Source of the DNA: Nitratireductor aestuarii
GTDB lineage: Bacteria; Pseudomonadota; Alphaproteobacteria; Rhizobiales; Rhizobiaceae
Length of the DNA stretch: 64,000 bases
Direction of reading: 5' to 3'
NCBI RefSeq assembly: GCF_014641695.1
Contig: NZ_BMIF01000005.1
Location: forward strand, 1 to 64,000
How positions within the stretch are numbered: the first letter of the stretch is position 1; the number at the start of each line of letters is the position of its first letter. The notes below the pieces were generated by a model. The model was not told where the DNA came from, made no database searches, and worked only from the letters and a program-made list of their open reading frames with translations. Below, piece after piece: positions 24,803-33,208 of this stretch. A program made the position numbers and the translations under genes.

Positions 24803-26992
24803 TCAAACCGCAACCGCTAACTGGTGTTCCTCCTCCGGAGTGTTGGTGAGATGGGCGAAAGGATCCGTGACCTCTTGAGGAGCGACTGTCGCAGGCGCAT
24901 TTTCCGCAGCAGTAGGTATGACGGGATTTTCGACCGATCCCGGACCCTTTGGCAGGGAGATTTTGTCCGAAGCATCTGATCCGCCCGACAGCAGGCCTTC
25001 CAGCATGGGCTTAGGAGTGTCGGCAGAAGCAATCGGCTGATCAGCATCTGCCCCCCTACCCTCAGGCTTCACGTGGGGCGCGTCTTCAATCTTCGCTCCC
25101 TCATCGCCCACAATGCCAAGCGGGACACTGTCAACCGCCGCGCCACCTTCGAGCGTGTGGTCGGCAGGAGCCGCAGCGCCGATGTCGATCGTCAGCTTCG
25201 CTTCCGCCGCAGAGCCATTCGGATGCACCAAGCGGTAGGTGAACGTGTCGGACTGGCCGATACCTGCAGGATCCGGGTGCGGACGGTAGACATAGTCACC
25301 GTTGGCATGGATCGTCAGCACACCATGAGCGCCAGTCAGTTCAGTTCCTACGAAGCCCGGCACCTTGTAGTTTGTCCCGTCCTGGCTGACCTTGAGCACC
25401 GTAAAGGGAGATCCCCTGACATCGTCGGACATGACGTTGCCCGAAGCTTCGGTGGCGGCCACCGGAACCTCTATATCGCGACTCTCACGCGACTTCGTTC
25501 CGGCAGACGCCTTTCGCGCAGGGGCGATCTCGACATGTCCGGTATTGTCCGTCACGACCATCGTCCAGCCGTCGGCGGAAAGATCGCTTTCATCCCATGT
25601 GAGTTCGGCCTGCTGGCTGCCGATCTGCACGAACAGCTTCGCCTCATCTTCGCCCTCGGTCGGATGAACGAGCTTGTAGGAGAAGACGTCCACCTTGCCG
25701 ATCGCACTCACGTCTGCATTGACCTGATAGCTGTAAGTACCGTCGCGGTTGACGGTCAGCGTGCCGTATTTTCCCGCTACGGTCATCCCATCGGTGACCG
25801 GATCGAACGTACCCTTGCCACTGTCGATATTGAGAACAGTCTTGCCATCGTCCGGGTATTTGTCGGCGATACCCTCTTCGCTGCCGCTTCCATCAAGCAG
25901 ATGGCCGCTGAATGCCGGCCCGGCTTTAGCCGCGAGATGAACAAGGCTCGTGTCCTTGAACCGGACATCAAGCTGGATCTTGCTCATGACGCTGAGGGTT
26001 AATTTCGTGCCGTAGACAAGCCTGTACATGCCAGCATCGAGCCCTCGGACCGACATTAGGATACCCTTTGAGCGTTGGCCGAATTCGGTTACCCCGCCGA
26101 AGGAAGTGTCCTCGAGAGGGATCCATCTGCCGCCAACACGCGCCTCGACGTATCGGTAAAGGCCTTGCATGGTGTTGCCCAAGCCCAACACGCTGTCGGA
26201 AGAGATGGTGAAGAGGGCGTGAGTCCTGCTCTCCTCGGGAACCTCGAATTCATAAGTTCTTTTGAAGCCCTTCAGGTTGAACAGAAAAGTCTTCGCATCG
26301 TGGTCCTTGCGGACTGTGGTGACAGGGACAATGGAAACTTCAGCGCCGACGAGATCATCGACTGCATCAATTTCGGAACTTGCGTGCCCGAGAGCGTCGG
26401 ATGGCGGTTCAGAAAGAGCGGCGGCCTGCGGGCGAGGATCAGCGCCAGCATCTGCTCCCATGCCGGACTCGCCCTTATTCTTCTCGGCAGCCGGGGTGGC
26501 GCCTGTTTCCAGATGACCACTTTCCTCGTTTGAGCTCTTGAGAGGGTTGGGGGCGGCGGCGGCGCTTTCCGCGTTCTTGCCCCCGGCATGGTCGGCCTTG
26601 GCAGCGCCGCCTGTGCCAGTGTTGAAGCCCAGGAAAGAATTCCAACTGAAGCGCTGGCCAGTTGTACCGAGCAGGTGGTCCACGGACTCGATCTGGGTAA
26701 ACTCAAAGTCGGTCAGATCCTTGTTCGGACGAGCCACCCATAGCGTCCCGTCCGATTCCTGAAACACCATCTCACTGCGGGGGTGTTCCGTTGTCTCATA
26801 GTAGTTTGCCATGCGGAGGTTCCGGCCGTTGCGCAGTTGAATGATGAGGTCGCGGCCCTTACGCATGAAGCCGGCCACTTCACTTTGTGCATACGGCAAA
26901 ACCACGAAAACGCGTGGTGGATCGAGCACTACGGAACTTTCCGGTGCCGTTCGGGAGGCGCTGTTCGTCTTGTCGAAAAGGGTTTCAACCAT
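24803..26992 (-). CDS. BapA-prefix surface protein with VCBS-like repeats
   Basis: 729 residues. Residues about 25-115 (PPRVFVVLPYAQSEVAGFMRKGRDLIIQLRNGRNLRMANYYE...TLWVARPN) match the prefix domain at the start of BapA/LapF-type biofilm adhesins. An acidic, Ala-rich linker follows, then a beta domain (about 240-345) and two VCBS/cadherin-like repeats, each with a GTLTVNRDGTYSYQVNAD- or GVLTIHANGDYVYRPHPD-type core and a DxFxYxLVHPxG strand. It ends in an acidic tail without a recognisable long RTX secretion region, and is short for this adhesin class. GAGG precedes the ATG. Probably exported or surface-bound; no dedicated type I exporter is adjacent except the bacteriocin one. Confidence 0.78.
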   Translation of the reverse strand: MVETLFDKTNSASRTAPESSVVLDPPRVFVVLPYAQSEVAGFMRKGRDLIIQLRNGRNLRMANYYETTEHPRSEMVFQESDGTLWVARPNKDLTDFEFTQIESVDHLLGTTGQRFSWNSFLGFNTGTGGAAKADHAGGKNAESAAAAPNPLKSSNEESGHLETGATPAAEKNKGESGMGADAGADPRPQAAALSEPPSDALGHASSEIDAVDDLVGAEVSIVPVTTVRKDHDAKTFLFNLKGFKRTYEFEVPEESRTHALFTISSDSVLGLGNTMQGLYRYVEARVGGRWIPLEDTSFGGVTEFGQRSKGILMSVRGLDAGMYRLVYGTKLTLSVMSKIQLDVRFKDTSLVHLAAKAGPAFSGHLLDGSGSEEGIADKYPDDGKTVLNIDSGKGTFDPVTDGMTVAGKYGTLTVNRDGTYSYQVNADVSAIGKVDVFSYKLVHPTEGEDEAKLFVQIGSQQAELTWDESDLSADGWTMVVTDNTGHVEIAPARKASAGTKSRESRDIEVPVAATEASGNVMSDDVRGSPFTVLKVSQDGTNYKVPGFVGTELTGAHGVLTIHANGDYVYRPHPDPAGIGQSDTFTYRLVHPNGSAAEAKLTIDIGAAAPADHTLEGGAAVDSVPLGIVGDEGAKIEDAPHVKPEGRGADADQPIASADTPKPMLEGLLSGGSDASDKISLPKGPGSVENPVIPTAAENAPATVAPQEVTDPFAHLTNTPEEEHQLAVAV

Positions 26993-27029
26993 AGAGTACC
27001 TCGCTATTAAATTGATTAAGTATCATGTT

Positions 27030-27055
27030 GCTGCGGTGACCTTGGAAGCCGCAGC
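27030..27055 (-). promoter_or_regulatory. Stem-loop in the 5' leader of the BapA-like gene
   Basis: GCTGCGG-N12-CCGCAGC, perfect 7-base arms, 38 bases upstream of the ATG at 26992. It could modulate translation or early termination; no T tract follows on the transcribed strand. Confidence 0.4.
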
Positions 27056-27224
27056 CTTAATCCATTTCTTATCTCTTTGTGTAATAGTGAGTAATTGTTA
27101 TGTGTTTATAATAGTATTCTTTAAAACTTAAATAACTAAATGTAGGGTAGAGGCTGGCATCATATTATTAATGCAAAATTACTTGATACAAACTATTTGC
27201 CTCCCTTTTATCACACCGCAAGTT

Positions 27225-27239
27225 TGTCTATTGTAGACA
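27225..27239. promoter_or_regulatory. Inverted repeat, possible operator
   Basis: Perfect TGTCTA-ttg-TAGACA, about 210 bases before the diguanylate cyclase gene. No regulator is evident. Confidence 0.3.
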
Positions 27240-27449
27240 TCTGTGGAACGCTACGCCGTGATGCCATCCGCTCACACGGCCTGACCAACGAGGAAAAGAG
27301 ACAATGCAGTTGTTGACCATCCGCCGGTGCATCAACGGCAAGGATTGCCGCATTCACTAACCGGGGAGCTGCGACATTGGGAGCGGCTTTGTACGGTTTG
27401 ACAACGCGCCACCCCCACCATACTTGAGGGGCGACTTTAGAGGTGCGGC

Positions 27450-28832
27450 ATGACTGTTCTGGATACGAAGCTTCGATTTTGGAGAATGACGACAGCTGAG
27501 GACCGGACAACCGCGACGCGTATCCTGACCTCGGTGATTACCGCAAATGTCGACAAGCTCGTGTCGGTGTTCTACGGCACGTTCCTGAAGCACCAGGAAG
27601 GCTCCATGTTCCTCAACCATTCGGTTGTACATGGTCGTCTGAGCCTTTCGCTACGCAACTGGCTGCTGAACCTGCTCAACCTCGATGAAGTCGAGACCGA
27701 CGCCTTTCAGCAGGCTCAGCTGCAGATCGGTGCGGTTCATGCTCGCATTGGCCTGCCGGTCCACCTCATGCTGGAAGGCGGCAGCCTGCTCAAGGTCGAG
27801 ATCGCCAAAATCCTGTCCAGCCTTCCCGATGTGGATGCCAGCGACAAGATGGCCGCACTCACCGTGCTCGATGAGGTCATCGACTATTCCATGAGACTGA
27901 TGAGCGCTTCCTACGTCTCCGACACCAGGAACCGCGCCCATGAAGACGAGGCGTTCCGGCTGTTTGCCCTTGGGCAGGACATCACCACTGAGCGCGAGAG
28001 CCAGCGCGCCGCCTTGATGGAATGGTGCCAGTCGGTGCTCTTTGACCTGGCCACCGGTCGGGATGTCGCAGCGCTGGAGCCGCTTGCCCAATCTCCCTTC
28101 GGCCTGTGGTTGCGCCACCGCGCCGTGCTGATGTTCCGCAGGTCCAACATCCTGCAGAGCATACAGGCAATCATGGAGCGGGTTGACGAGGAGATCCTGC
28201 CGGCGATCGAGCACGCCAAGCGGACGGGTTCTGCCGAGACCGTCAAGTACATCGGTCATCTTCAAGGCGCGATCGATGAGATCAAGTACCTCCTTTCGGA
28301 CCTCTTCCAGTCCGCGACAGAACTCGAAAGCGGCCGCGATCCGCTGACGCGCGTGCTGAACCGAAAGTTCCTGCCCTCGGTGCTCGGCCGCGAAATCACG
28401 CTTGCCAAGAAGAATGGCTTGCCGCTGTCGCTCCTCATGCTCGATGTCGATCACTTCAAGGCGGTCAACGACCGTTACGGACACACCGCCGGCGATGCGG
28501 TCCTGCGGCAGGTGGCCGAAGGCCTGATGGACCTCGCCCGCGCCAGCGACTTTGTCTTCCGCTATGGCGGCGAAGAATTCCTGATCGTTCTGGTCGAGAC
28601 CGATGCACCGGAAGCATTCCAGGTTGCCGAGCGCCTGCGCAGGCATTTTGAGATTCGGCGCATCACCCTGCCCGATGAGACGGACCTGAAGGTTACCATT
28701 TCGGCCGGTGTCGCCACGTATGAAGGCCATCCGGACTACGAGTATTTCATCAACGCGGCCGACGCCGCCCTTCTCAGGGCCAAGCAATCCGGACGCAACT
28801 GCGTCGTTGAGCACGTCGCCCGCGCCGCCTGA
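27450..28832 (+). CDS. Globin-coupled diguanylate cyclase
   Basis: 460 residues with the layout of E. coli DosC: a protoglobin sensor (about 15-160), a helical middle domain (about 180-290) and a GGDEF domain (about 295-460). The probable proximal haem ligand is His97 in IGAVHARIGLP and a distal Tyr lies at about 42. The active site GGEEF is at 373-377 and an inhibitory RxxD site (RASD, 364-367) stands the correct five residues ahead. It therefore should make c-di-GMP under control of O2 or another haem ligand, with product feedback. AGAGG precedes the ATG. The neighbouring BapA-like adhesin could be an output. Confidence 0.9.
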   Translation: MTVLDTKLRFWRMTTAEDRTTATRILTSVITANVDKLVSVFYGTFLKHQEGSMFLNHSVVHGRLSLSLRNWLLNLLNLDEVETDAFQQAQLQIGAVHARIGLPVHLMLEGGSLLKVEIAKILSSLPDVDASDKMAALTVLDEVIDYSMRLMSASYVSDTRNRAHEDEAFRLFALGQDITTERESQRAALMEWCQSVLFDLATGRDVAALEPLAQSPFGLWLRHRAVLMFRRSNILQSIQAIMERVDEEILPAIEHAKRTGSAETVKYIGHLQGAIDEIKYLLSDLFQSATELESGRDPLTRVLNRKFLPSVLGREITLAKKNGLPLSLLMLDVDHFKAVNDRYGHTAGDAVLRQVAEGLMDLARASDFVFRYGGEEFLIVLVETDAPEAFQVAERLRRHFEIRRITLPDETDLKVTISAGVATYEGHPDYEYFINAADAALLRAKQSGRNCVVEHVARAA

Positions 28833-29018
28833 TTTCGACCTGTCGGAACTCCTCATGCGCAACCATGAGGAGGCAGGTTTCTAAGCTCGGTATTCTCGGC
28901 TCCGGACCGATATCCCGGCGTCTTTCTCTTGTCCTCAGCGCTCTTTCACTGATTTTCCACACCTCGGGATTCTGAATCATGCGCTTTTTGCACAGGTGCA
29001 TTGCAAAGTCGCCGACTC

Positions 29019-29038
29019 TGAGTTAAACGTTTAACTCA
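29019..29038. promoter_or_regulatory. LacI-family operator (perfect 20-bp palindrome)
   Basis: TGAGTTAAACGTTTAACTCA is a perfect palindrome with the central CG pair typical of LacI-family operators, 33 bases before the LacI-type gene. It should be the autoregulatory and operon-control site of that repressor. Confidence 0.85.
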
Positions 29039-29071
29039 ACGAATACAAAAACGATCAGGAAACGACGTAAC

Positions 29072-30082
29072 GTGGTGAAACGGGCAACCATCAAGGATGT
29101 TGCTGCGCGGGCTGGTGTATCCATCGCCACCGTTTCCAACGTCTTTAGCGGTAAGAAAGCCGTCAATCCTGATCTTGCGAAGAAGGTCGAGGAGGCAGCC
29201 GCAGCGCTCTCCTATCGGCTTGACCGCAATGCCTCGCAGCTCCGTTCCGGCCGCGTGCAGGTTGTCGGCATGCTGGTGCCGAACCTTGACGATACCTTCT
29301 TCACCTCGCTGGTGGAGCGGGTCGAGCGTCTCGCCCATGATGACGGCTACGAAGTGCTCGTCGCGAGCTCGCGCGACAATCCGCAGCTTGAGATTTCACG
29401 GTTGAACGCGCTGCTCGGCTGGCGTCCCTCGGGCCTCATCGCGGTTCCCTGCAGCAATGCCATTCCGCAGCCGATCCGCAGCGAAATCGGTCGCCTGCCG
29501 ATGGTGCTGGCCGACCGTATCGGCGAGGACAATCTGCCGATCGACACCGTGACGATGGACAATGTCGCGGCGGGCCAGGCGGCTGCCGAACTTCTGATCC
29601 CGTCGCACCGCGATATTCTCATTGCCGCATCGAACACGGCGATCCGCCCGATCGCAGATCGTATCGCAGGCATCTCCTCGGTTGTGGAGACGCACTATGG
29701 CGTACGTCCCCGGATCGTGGAGCTCACATCGAACATCAACGCCGGTGCGGAGATCTTCTGCGACTGGCTCTCGCGTGAGGCGCGTCCCGAGGGCGTCATC
29801 TGCCTCACCAACGTCACGACACTGGCGGCATTGCAGGCCTTTGCCGCCCTCAACATCGACATTCCGGAAGACGTCTCGCTCATCGGCTTCGACGATTACA
29901 CCTGGATGACGGCGAGGAAGGTTCCCCTCTCCGCCGTGCGTCAGCCCGTCGAGGAAATGGGTCAGGCCATCTGGAACTGCCTGAGCGATCGCATGGCCGG
30001 CGGCGATGTGCCGACGCGCCATATCGTCCTGCCCGGAAGTCTGCAGGTGCGCCGCTCGGTGCGATCCTCAACATCTGCCTGA
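29072..30082 (+). CDS. LacI-family regulator of the pentitol operon
   Basis: 336 residues: LacI headpiece ATIKDVAARAGVSIATVSNVFSGKKAVNPDLAKKVEEAAAALSYRLDRNASQLRSG with hinge, then a periplasmic-binding-protein-like effector domain (VVGMLVPNLDDTFFTSLVERVERLAHDDGYEVLVASS, ending FDDYTWMTARKVPLSAVRQPVEEMG). GTG at 29072 or the next GTG at 29075 is the start. It heads a seven-gene transport and catabolism operon on the same strand and is preceded by its own operator. The inducer is probably the transported polyol or a derivative. Confidence 0.9.
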   Translation: MVKRATIKDVAARAGVSIATVSNVFSGKKAVNPDLAKKVEEAAAALSYRLDRNASQLRSGRVQVVGMLVPNLDDTFFTSLVERVERLAHDDGYEVLVASSRDNPQLEISRLNALLGWRPSGLIAVPCSNAIPQPIRSEIGRLPMVLADRIGEDNLPIDTVTMDNVAAGQAAAELLIPSHRDILIAASNTAIRPIADRIAGISSVVETHYGVRPRIVELTSNINAGAEIFCDWLSREARPEGVICLTNVTTLAALQAFAALNIDIPEDVSLIGFDDYTWMTARKVPLSAVRQPVEEMGQAIWNCLSDRMAGGDVPTRHIVLPGSLQVRRSVRSSTSA

Positions 30083-30119
30083 AAGGACAGCAGACCCGAT
30101 GGCGGAACTTGGAGACACG

Positions 30120-30995
30120 ATGAAAGCAAGAACTCTTTGGGGTGTCATTCCTCTTTTGGCACCGGTTCAGCTGCTTCTGCTGAGCGTGATCATCATTCCC
30201 TCGATCTATGTCATCTGGCTGAGCTTCCATGTCTCCAGCTTCGGGCAGTCGGCCACCTTCGTCGGCTGGGACAACTATATCCGCGTGATCACCGATCCGG
30301 CCTTCCACAGCGCGCTGATCAACACGGTGATCATCGTCGTGGTCGCCGTCCACCTGGAACTGCTGGTGGCGCTCGGCGTAGCACTCCTGTTCAACAGCGG
30401 CCTAAAATTCCGCCGTCTGCTGCTGGTCGCGGTTCTGGCGCCTTATGCTGTTTCCGAAGTGATCGCGGTTGCCATGTGGCGTTTCCTCTTCGACATGGAT
30501 GTCGGCCCGGTCACGCAGGCGCTTCAGGCGCTCGGCCTGCCTATCCTCGAGTGGGGCTACGATCCCATGCACGCGATGATCATGATCGCACTGCTGACGA
30601 TCTGGATGCACCTGCCATTCACCTTCATCATTCTCTATGCCGCTCGTCTGGCGCTGCCGTCCGATCTCTATGAGGCTGCGCGCATCGACGGCGCCACGGC
30701 ATGGCAGAGCTTCCGCCGCATCACCATCCCGCTCATGGGACCGGCGATCCTCGTGGCGCTGCTCTTCCGCTATATCTTCGCCTTCCGTCTGTTCTCGGAA
30801 GTCTGGCTGATGACCCAGGGCGGCCCTGCCCGTTCCACGGAAGTCGTCGCCGTCTACCTCTATCAGGAAGCCTTCAGCTACAACGCCTTCGGAACCGCCG
30901 CCGCGACCGCCTGGATCATGGTGATCGTGTCGCTGCTGCTCGCTTCCGGTTACATCTATCTGCTGCGCCGTCAGGTGAACGCCAATGCGAAATAA
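30120..30995 (+). CDS. Sugar/polyol ABC transporter permease (MalF type)
   Basis: 291 residues with six membrane segments and the EAA loop YEAARIDGATAWQSFRRITIPLMGPA typical of carbohydrate-uptake family 1 permeases. The ATG at 30120 has GGAG five bases upstream; an ATG at 30099 is also in frame and possible. It overlaps the next permease gene by 11 bases. Part of the importer with 30985, 31855 and the ATPase at 34772. Confidence 0.9.
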   Translation: MKARTLWGVIPLLAPVQLLLLSVIIIPSIYVIWLSFHVSSFGQSATFVGWDNYIRVITDPAFHSALINTVIIVVVAVHLELLVALGVALLFNSGLKFRRLLLVAVLAPYAVSEVIAVAMWRFLFDMDVGPVTQALQALGLPILEWGYDPMHAMIMIALLTIWMHLPFTFIILYAARLALPSDLYEAARIDGATAWQSFRRITIPLMGPAILVALLFRYIFAFRLFSEVWLMTQGGPARSTEVVAVYLYQEAFSYNAFGTAAATAWIMVIVSLLLASGYIYLLRRQVNANAK

Positions 30996-31815
30996 ACGGC
31001 TCCTCAACCTTCTGAAGACCATTGCGGTGCTGGCGATCGTCGTCTGGTCGCTGTTCCCGATCTTCTTCATCGTCGTCTCGTCATTCAAGGCTGGCCACGA
31101 CATCTTCGCCGTACCGACCAAGTGGTTCTTCGAGCCGACGGTGCAGCACTACCAGAAGCTCGTCTCGGCCTGGCCGGTGTTCTTCTCCAGCCTGTGGAAC
31201 TCGACCGTCATCACTGCAGGCGCGACTGCTCTTGCCGTCATCGCCTCGACGACTGCGGGCTATGTCTACTCGCGCTACAACAGCCGGCTGCTGAACGCAT
31301 CGATCGTCTATCTCATTGGCGTGCGCCTCATCCCGCCGATCGTCGTAACGCTGCCGCTGTTCCCGATCGTCAACTGGCTCGGCATCAACGACACGCATTT
31401 CGTGCTGATCGTGCTCTATGCGACCTTCTTCGTGTCGCTCGGCACGGTGCTGATGCGCACCTTCATCGACCAGATCCCGCGCGAACTGGACGAGGCAGCA
31501 GCGATTGACGGCGCATCGCGCATGACGATCCTGCGCAAGGTAATCGTGCCGCTGGCGACGCCGGGCATCATCGCGGTTGCGGTCTTTGTGATCGTCTTTG
31601 CGTGGAACGAGTTCCTGTTCGCCTTCATCTTCACCTCGACCAACGCCAAGACCGCGCCGCTGGTCGTATCGGAAATGATCGGCTCCATCGATGGTGTGGA
31701 CTGGGGCGTGCTCTTTGCGGCCTCCACGGTGCAGCTGCTGCCGGTCCTTCTCTTCGTCGTCTTCATGAACCGCTATCTGGTGGCTGGCCTGACCGCAGGC
31801 GCCACCAAGGGGTAA
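30985..31815 (+). CDS. Sugar/polyol ABC transporter permease (MalG type)
   Basis: 276 residues, six membrane segments. The EAA loop reads LDEAAAIDGASRMTILRKVIVPLATPG, followed by FAWNEFLFAFIFTS, the usual MalG signature. It starts inside the end of the first permease gene, indicating coupled translation of the heterodimeric channel. Confidence 0.9.
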   Translation: MRNKRLLNLLKTIAVLAIVVWSLFPIFFIVVSSFKAGHDIFAVPTKWFFEPTVQHYQKLVSAWPVFFSSLWNSTVITAGATALAVIASTTAGYVYSRYNSRLLNASIVYLIGVRLIPPIVVTLPLFPIVNWLGINDTHFVLIVLYATFFVSLGTVLMRTFIDQIPRELDEAAAIDGASRMTILRKVIVPLATPGIIAVAVFVIVFAWNEFLFAFIFTSTNAKTAPLVVSEMIGSIDGVDWGVLFAASTVQLLPVLLFVVFMNRYLVAGLTAGATKG

Positions 31816-31854
31816 GTCAATAGCAACCAGAAACCAGTACCGGAGGAAAATGAC

Positions 31855-33126
31855 ATGACATCTCAATTGAAACTGACCCGCCGCGGGTTCCTGGCCGGAA
31901 CGGCAGCCGTGGGCGCACTCAGCCTCGCTGGCCCGTCCTTCGCGGCCTCCAAGACGCTCAACATCCTGAGCCACCGCGTCCACCAGACGTCGCTTGGCGA
32001 AGGCGATGCCGACGCGATGAAGGATTGGAAGGCGGCCAATGATGCCGAGCTGAACTGGACGACGTTCGACTCCAACCCGCTGATGGATCGCCTCTTCCGC
32101 GAAGCTTCGCTGTCCAGCACCGACTTCTCGGTTGGCTACATGGTCGACAACCGTCCGACCAGCGAGATCGCCAAGCTGTTCGAGCCGCTCGGCCCCTGGC
32201 TTGAGAAGGACGGTATCGAAGAGTTCGACGACATCGCTCCGGGCCTCGTCCAGGGCATGACCGTCGACGGCAACCTGATCGGTATCCCGGTCCGCACCGC
32301 GACGCAGGCGCTCTTCTACAATGAGGCGCGGCTTGAGGAAGTTGGCATCTCTGCTCCGCCCACCACCATCGAAGAGCTGGTCGAGCAGGCCAGGAAGGTC
32401 ACCGAGAGCGGCAAGGCAACGGGCATGATCCTGGCCTCCGACCTCGCTGTGTTCCCGGTGATGTTCGCCCGCGCTTACGGCGGCGACTTCATCAACAAGG
32501 ACTTCGAGCTTCTGCCGAACAAGGAAGCCATGGAGAAGGGCCTGACCACCCTGGCCGATATGTTCAAGGACGGTTCTCTGCCGAAGAGCTACGCAACCAC
32601 CAAGAACGACGACCAGGTGACCTGGATGCAGCAGGGCCGCGCAGCCTTCACCGTGCTGCCTTTCGCCCGCGCCGCTCAGCTCAACAACGCCGAGCAGTCC
32701 AAGTACCCGGGCAAGATCAAGGCGATCGGCTTCCCGGGCTCGAAGGACAGCACCGTCCCGATGGCGTCCGTCGTCGAGGCTTGGGCAATGGTCATCCCGG
32801 CAAACGCCAAGGACAAGGAACTGGCCTGGAGCTTCATCAAGGAAGTGTCCTCCAAGAAGAACACCCTTGTCATGGCTCTGAACGGCAACGGCCCGGCTCG
32901 CGTCTCCACCTTCGGCGAAGCAGAGCTCACCGCGAAGAACCCGCTTGCAGCTGTCGAGGCAGAGGTTCTGGCTCAGGCTCGCGGCGCATTCCCGCCCTTC
33001 CCCGAGGCCGCACGCGCTCAGGCGCTGTTCCTTGAGGAAGTGCAGCTCGCCGTTCTCGGCCGCAAGACCCCGGCTGAAGCCGTGGCAGCCATCGAAAGCC
33101 GCGTTGCTCCGCTGCTTCCGTCATAA
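31855..33126 (+). CDS. Periplasmic sugar/polyol-binding protein with Tat signal
   Basis: 423-residue family 1 extracellular binding protein. Its N-terminus LTRRGFLAGTAAVGALSLAGPSFAAS is a twin-arginine signal, so it should be exported folded, a feature shared by several rhizobial sugar receptors. Ligand-domain sequence includes IPVRTATQALFYNEARLEEVGISAPPTTIEELVEQARKV. GGAGG precedes the ATG. A hairpin directly follows the gene. By operon content the ligand is probably ribitol or a related pentitol. Confidence 0.88.
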   Translation: MTSQLKLTRRGFLAGTAAVGALSLAGPSFAASKTLNILSHRVHQTSLGEGDADAMKDWKAANDAELNWTTFDSNPLMDRLFREASLSSTDFSVGYMVDNRPTSEIAKLFEPLGPWLEKDGIEEFDDIAPGLVQGMTVDGNLIGIPVRTATQALFYNEARLEEVGISAPPTTIEELVEQARKVTESGKATGMILASDLAVFPVMFARAYGGDFINKDFELLPNKEAMEKGLTTLADMFKDGSLPKSYATTKNDDQVTWMQQGRAAFTVLPFARAAQLNNAEQSKYPGKIKAIGFPGSKDSTVPMASVVEAWAMVIPANAKDKELAWSFIKEVSSKKNTLVMALNGNGPARVSTFGEAELTAKNPLAAVEAEVLAQARGAFPPFPEAARAQALFLEEVQLAVLGRKTPAEAVAAIESRVAPLLPS

Positions 33127-33143
33127 TTCATAACTATCTAACA

Positions 33144-33171
33144 GGAGGCGGGGGCCGAGAGGCCCCTCCTC
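33144..33171 (+). other. Intercistronic stem-loop after the binding-protein gene
   Basis: GGGGCC-gaga-GGCCCC extended by further pairs to GGAGG/CTCC, about eleven base pairs in all, with no T tract. Such hairpins after binding-protein genes often shield the upstream message from 3' decay, raising receptor output relative to downstream genes. Confidence 0.55.
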
Positions 33172-33208
33172 ACCACCCTAACCGCTTGCATTGAGAGGCC
33201 ATTCGGTC

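Larger units (their letters stand above)
26993..27449. other. AT-rich divergent control region, BapA-like gene / globin diguanylate cyclase
   Basis: 457 bases with no supported gene. It carries a stem-loop in the presumed leader of the BapA-like gene (27030-27055) and an inverted repeat at 27225-27239. The block 27050-27220 is much richer in A/T than flanking genes, like the spacers of the bacteriocin cassette. Confidence 0.5.
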
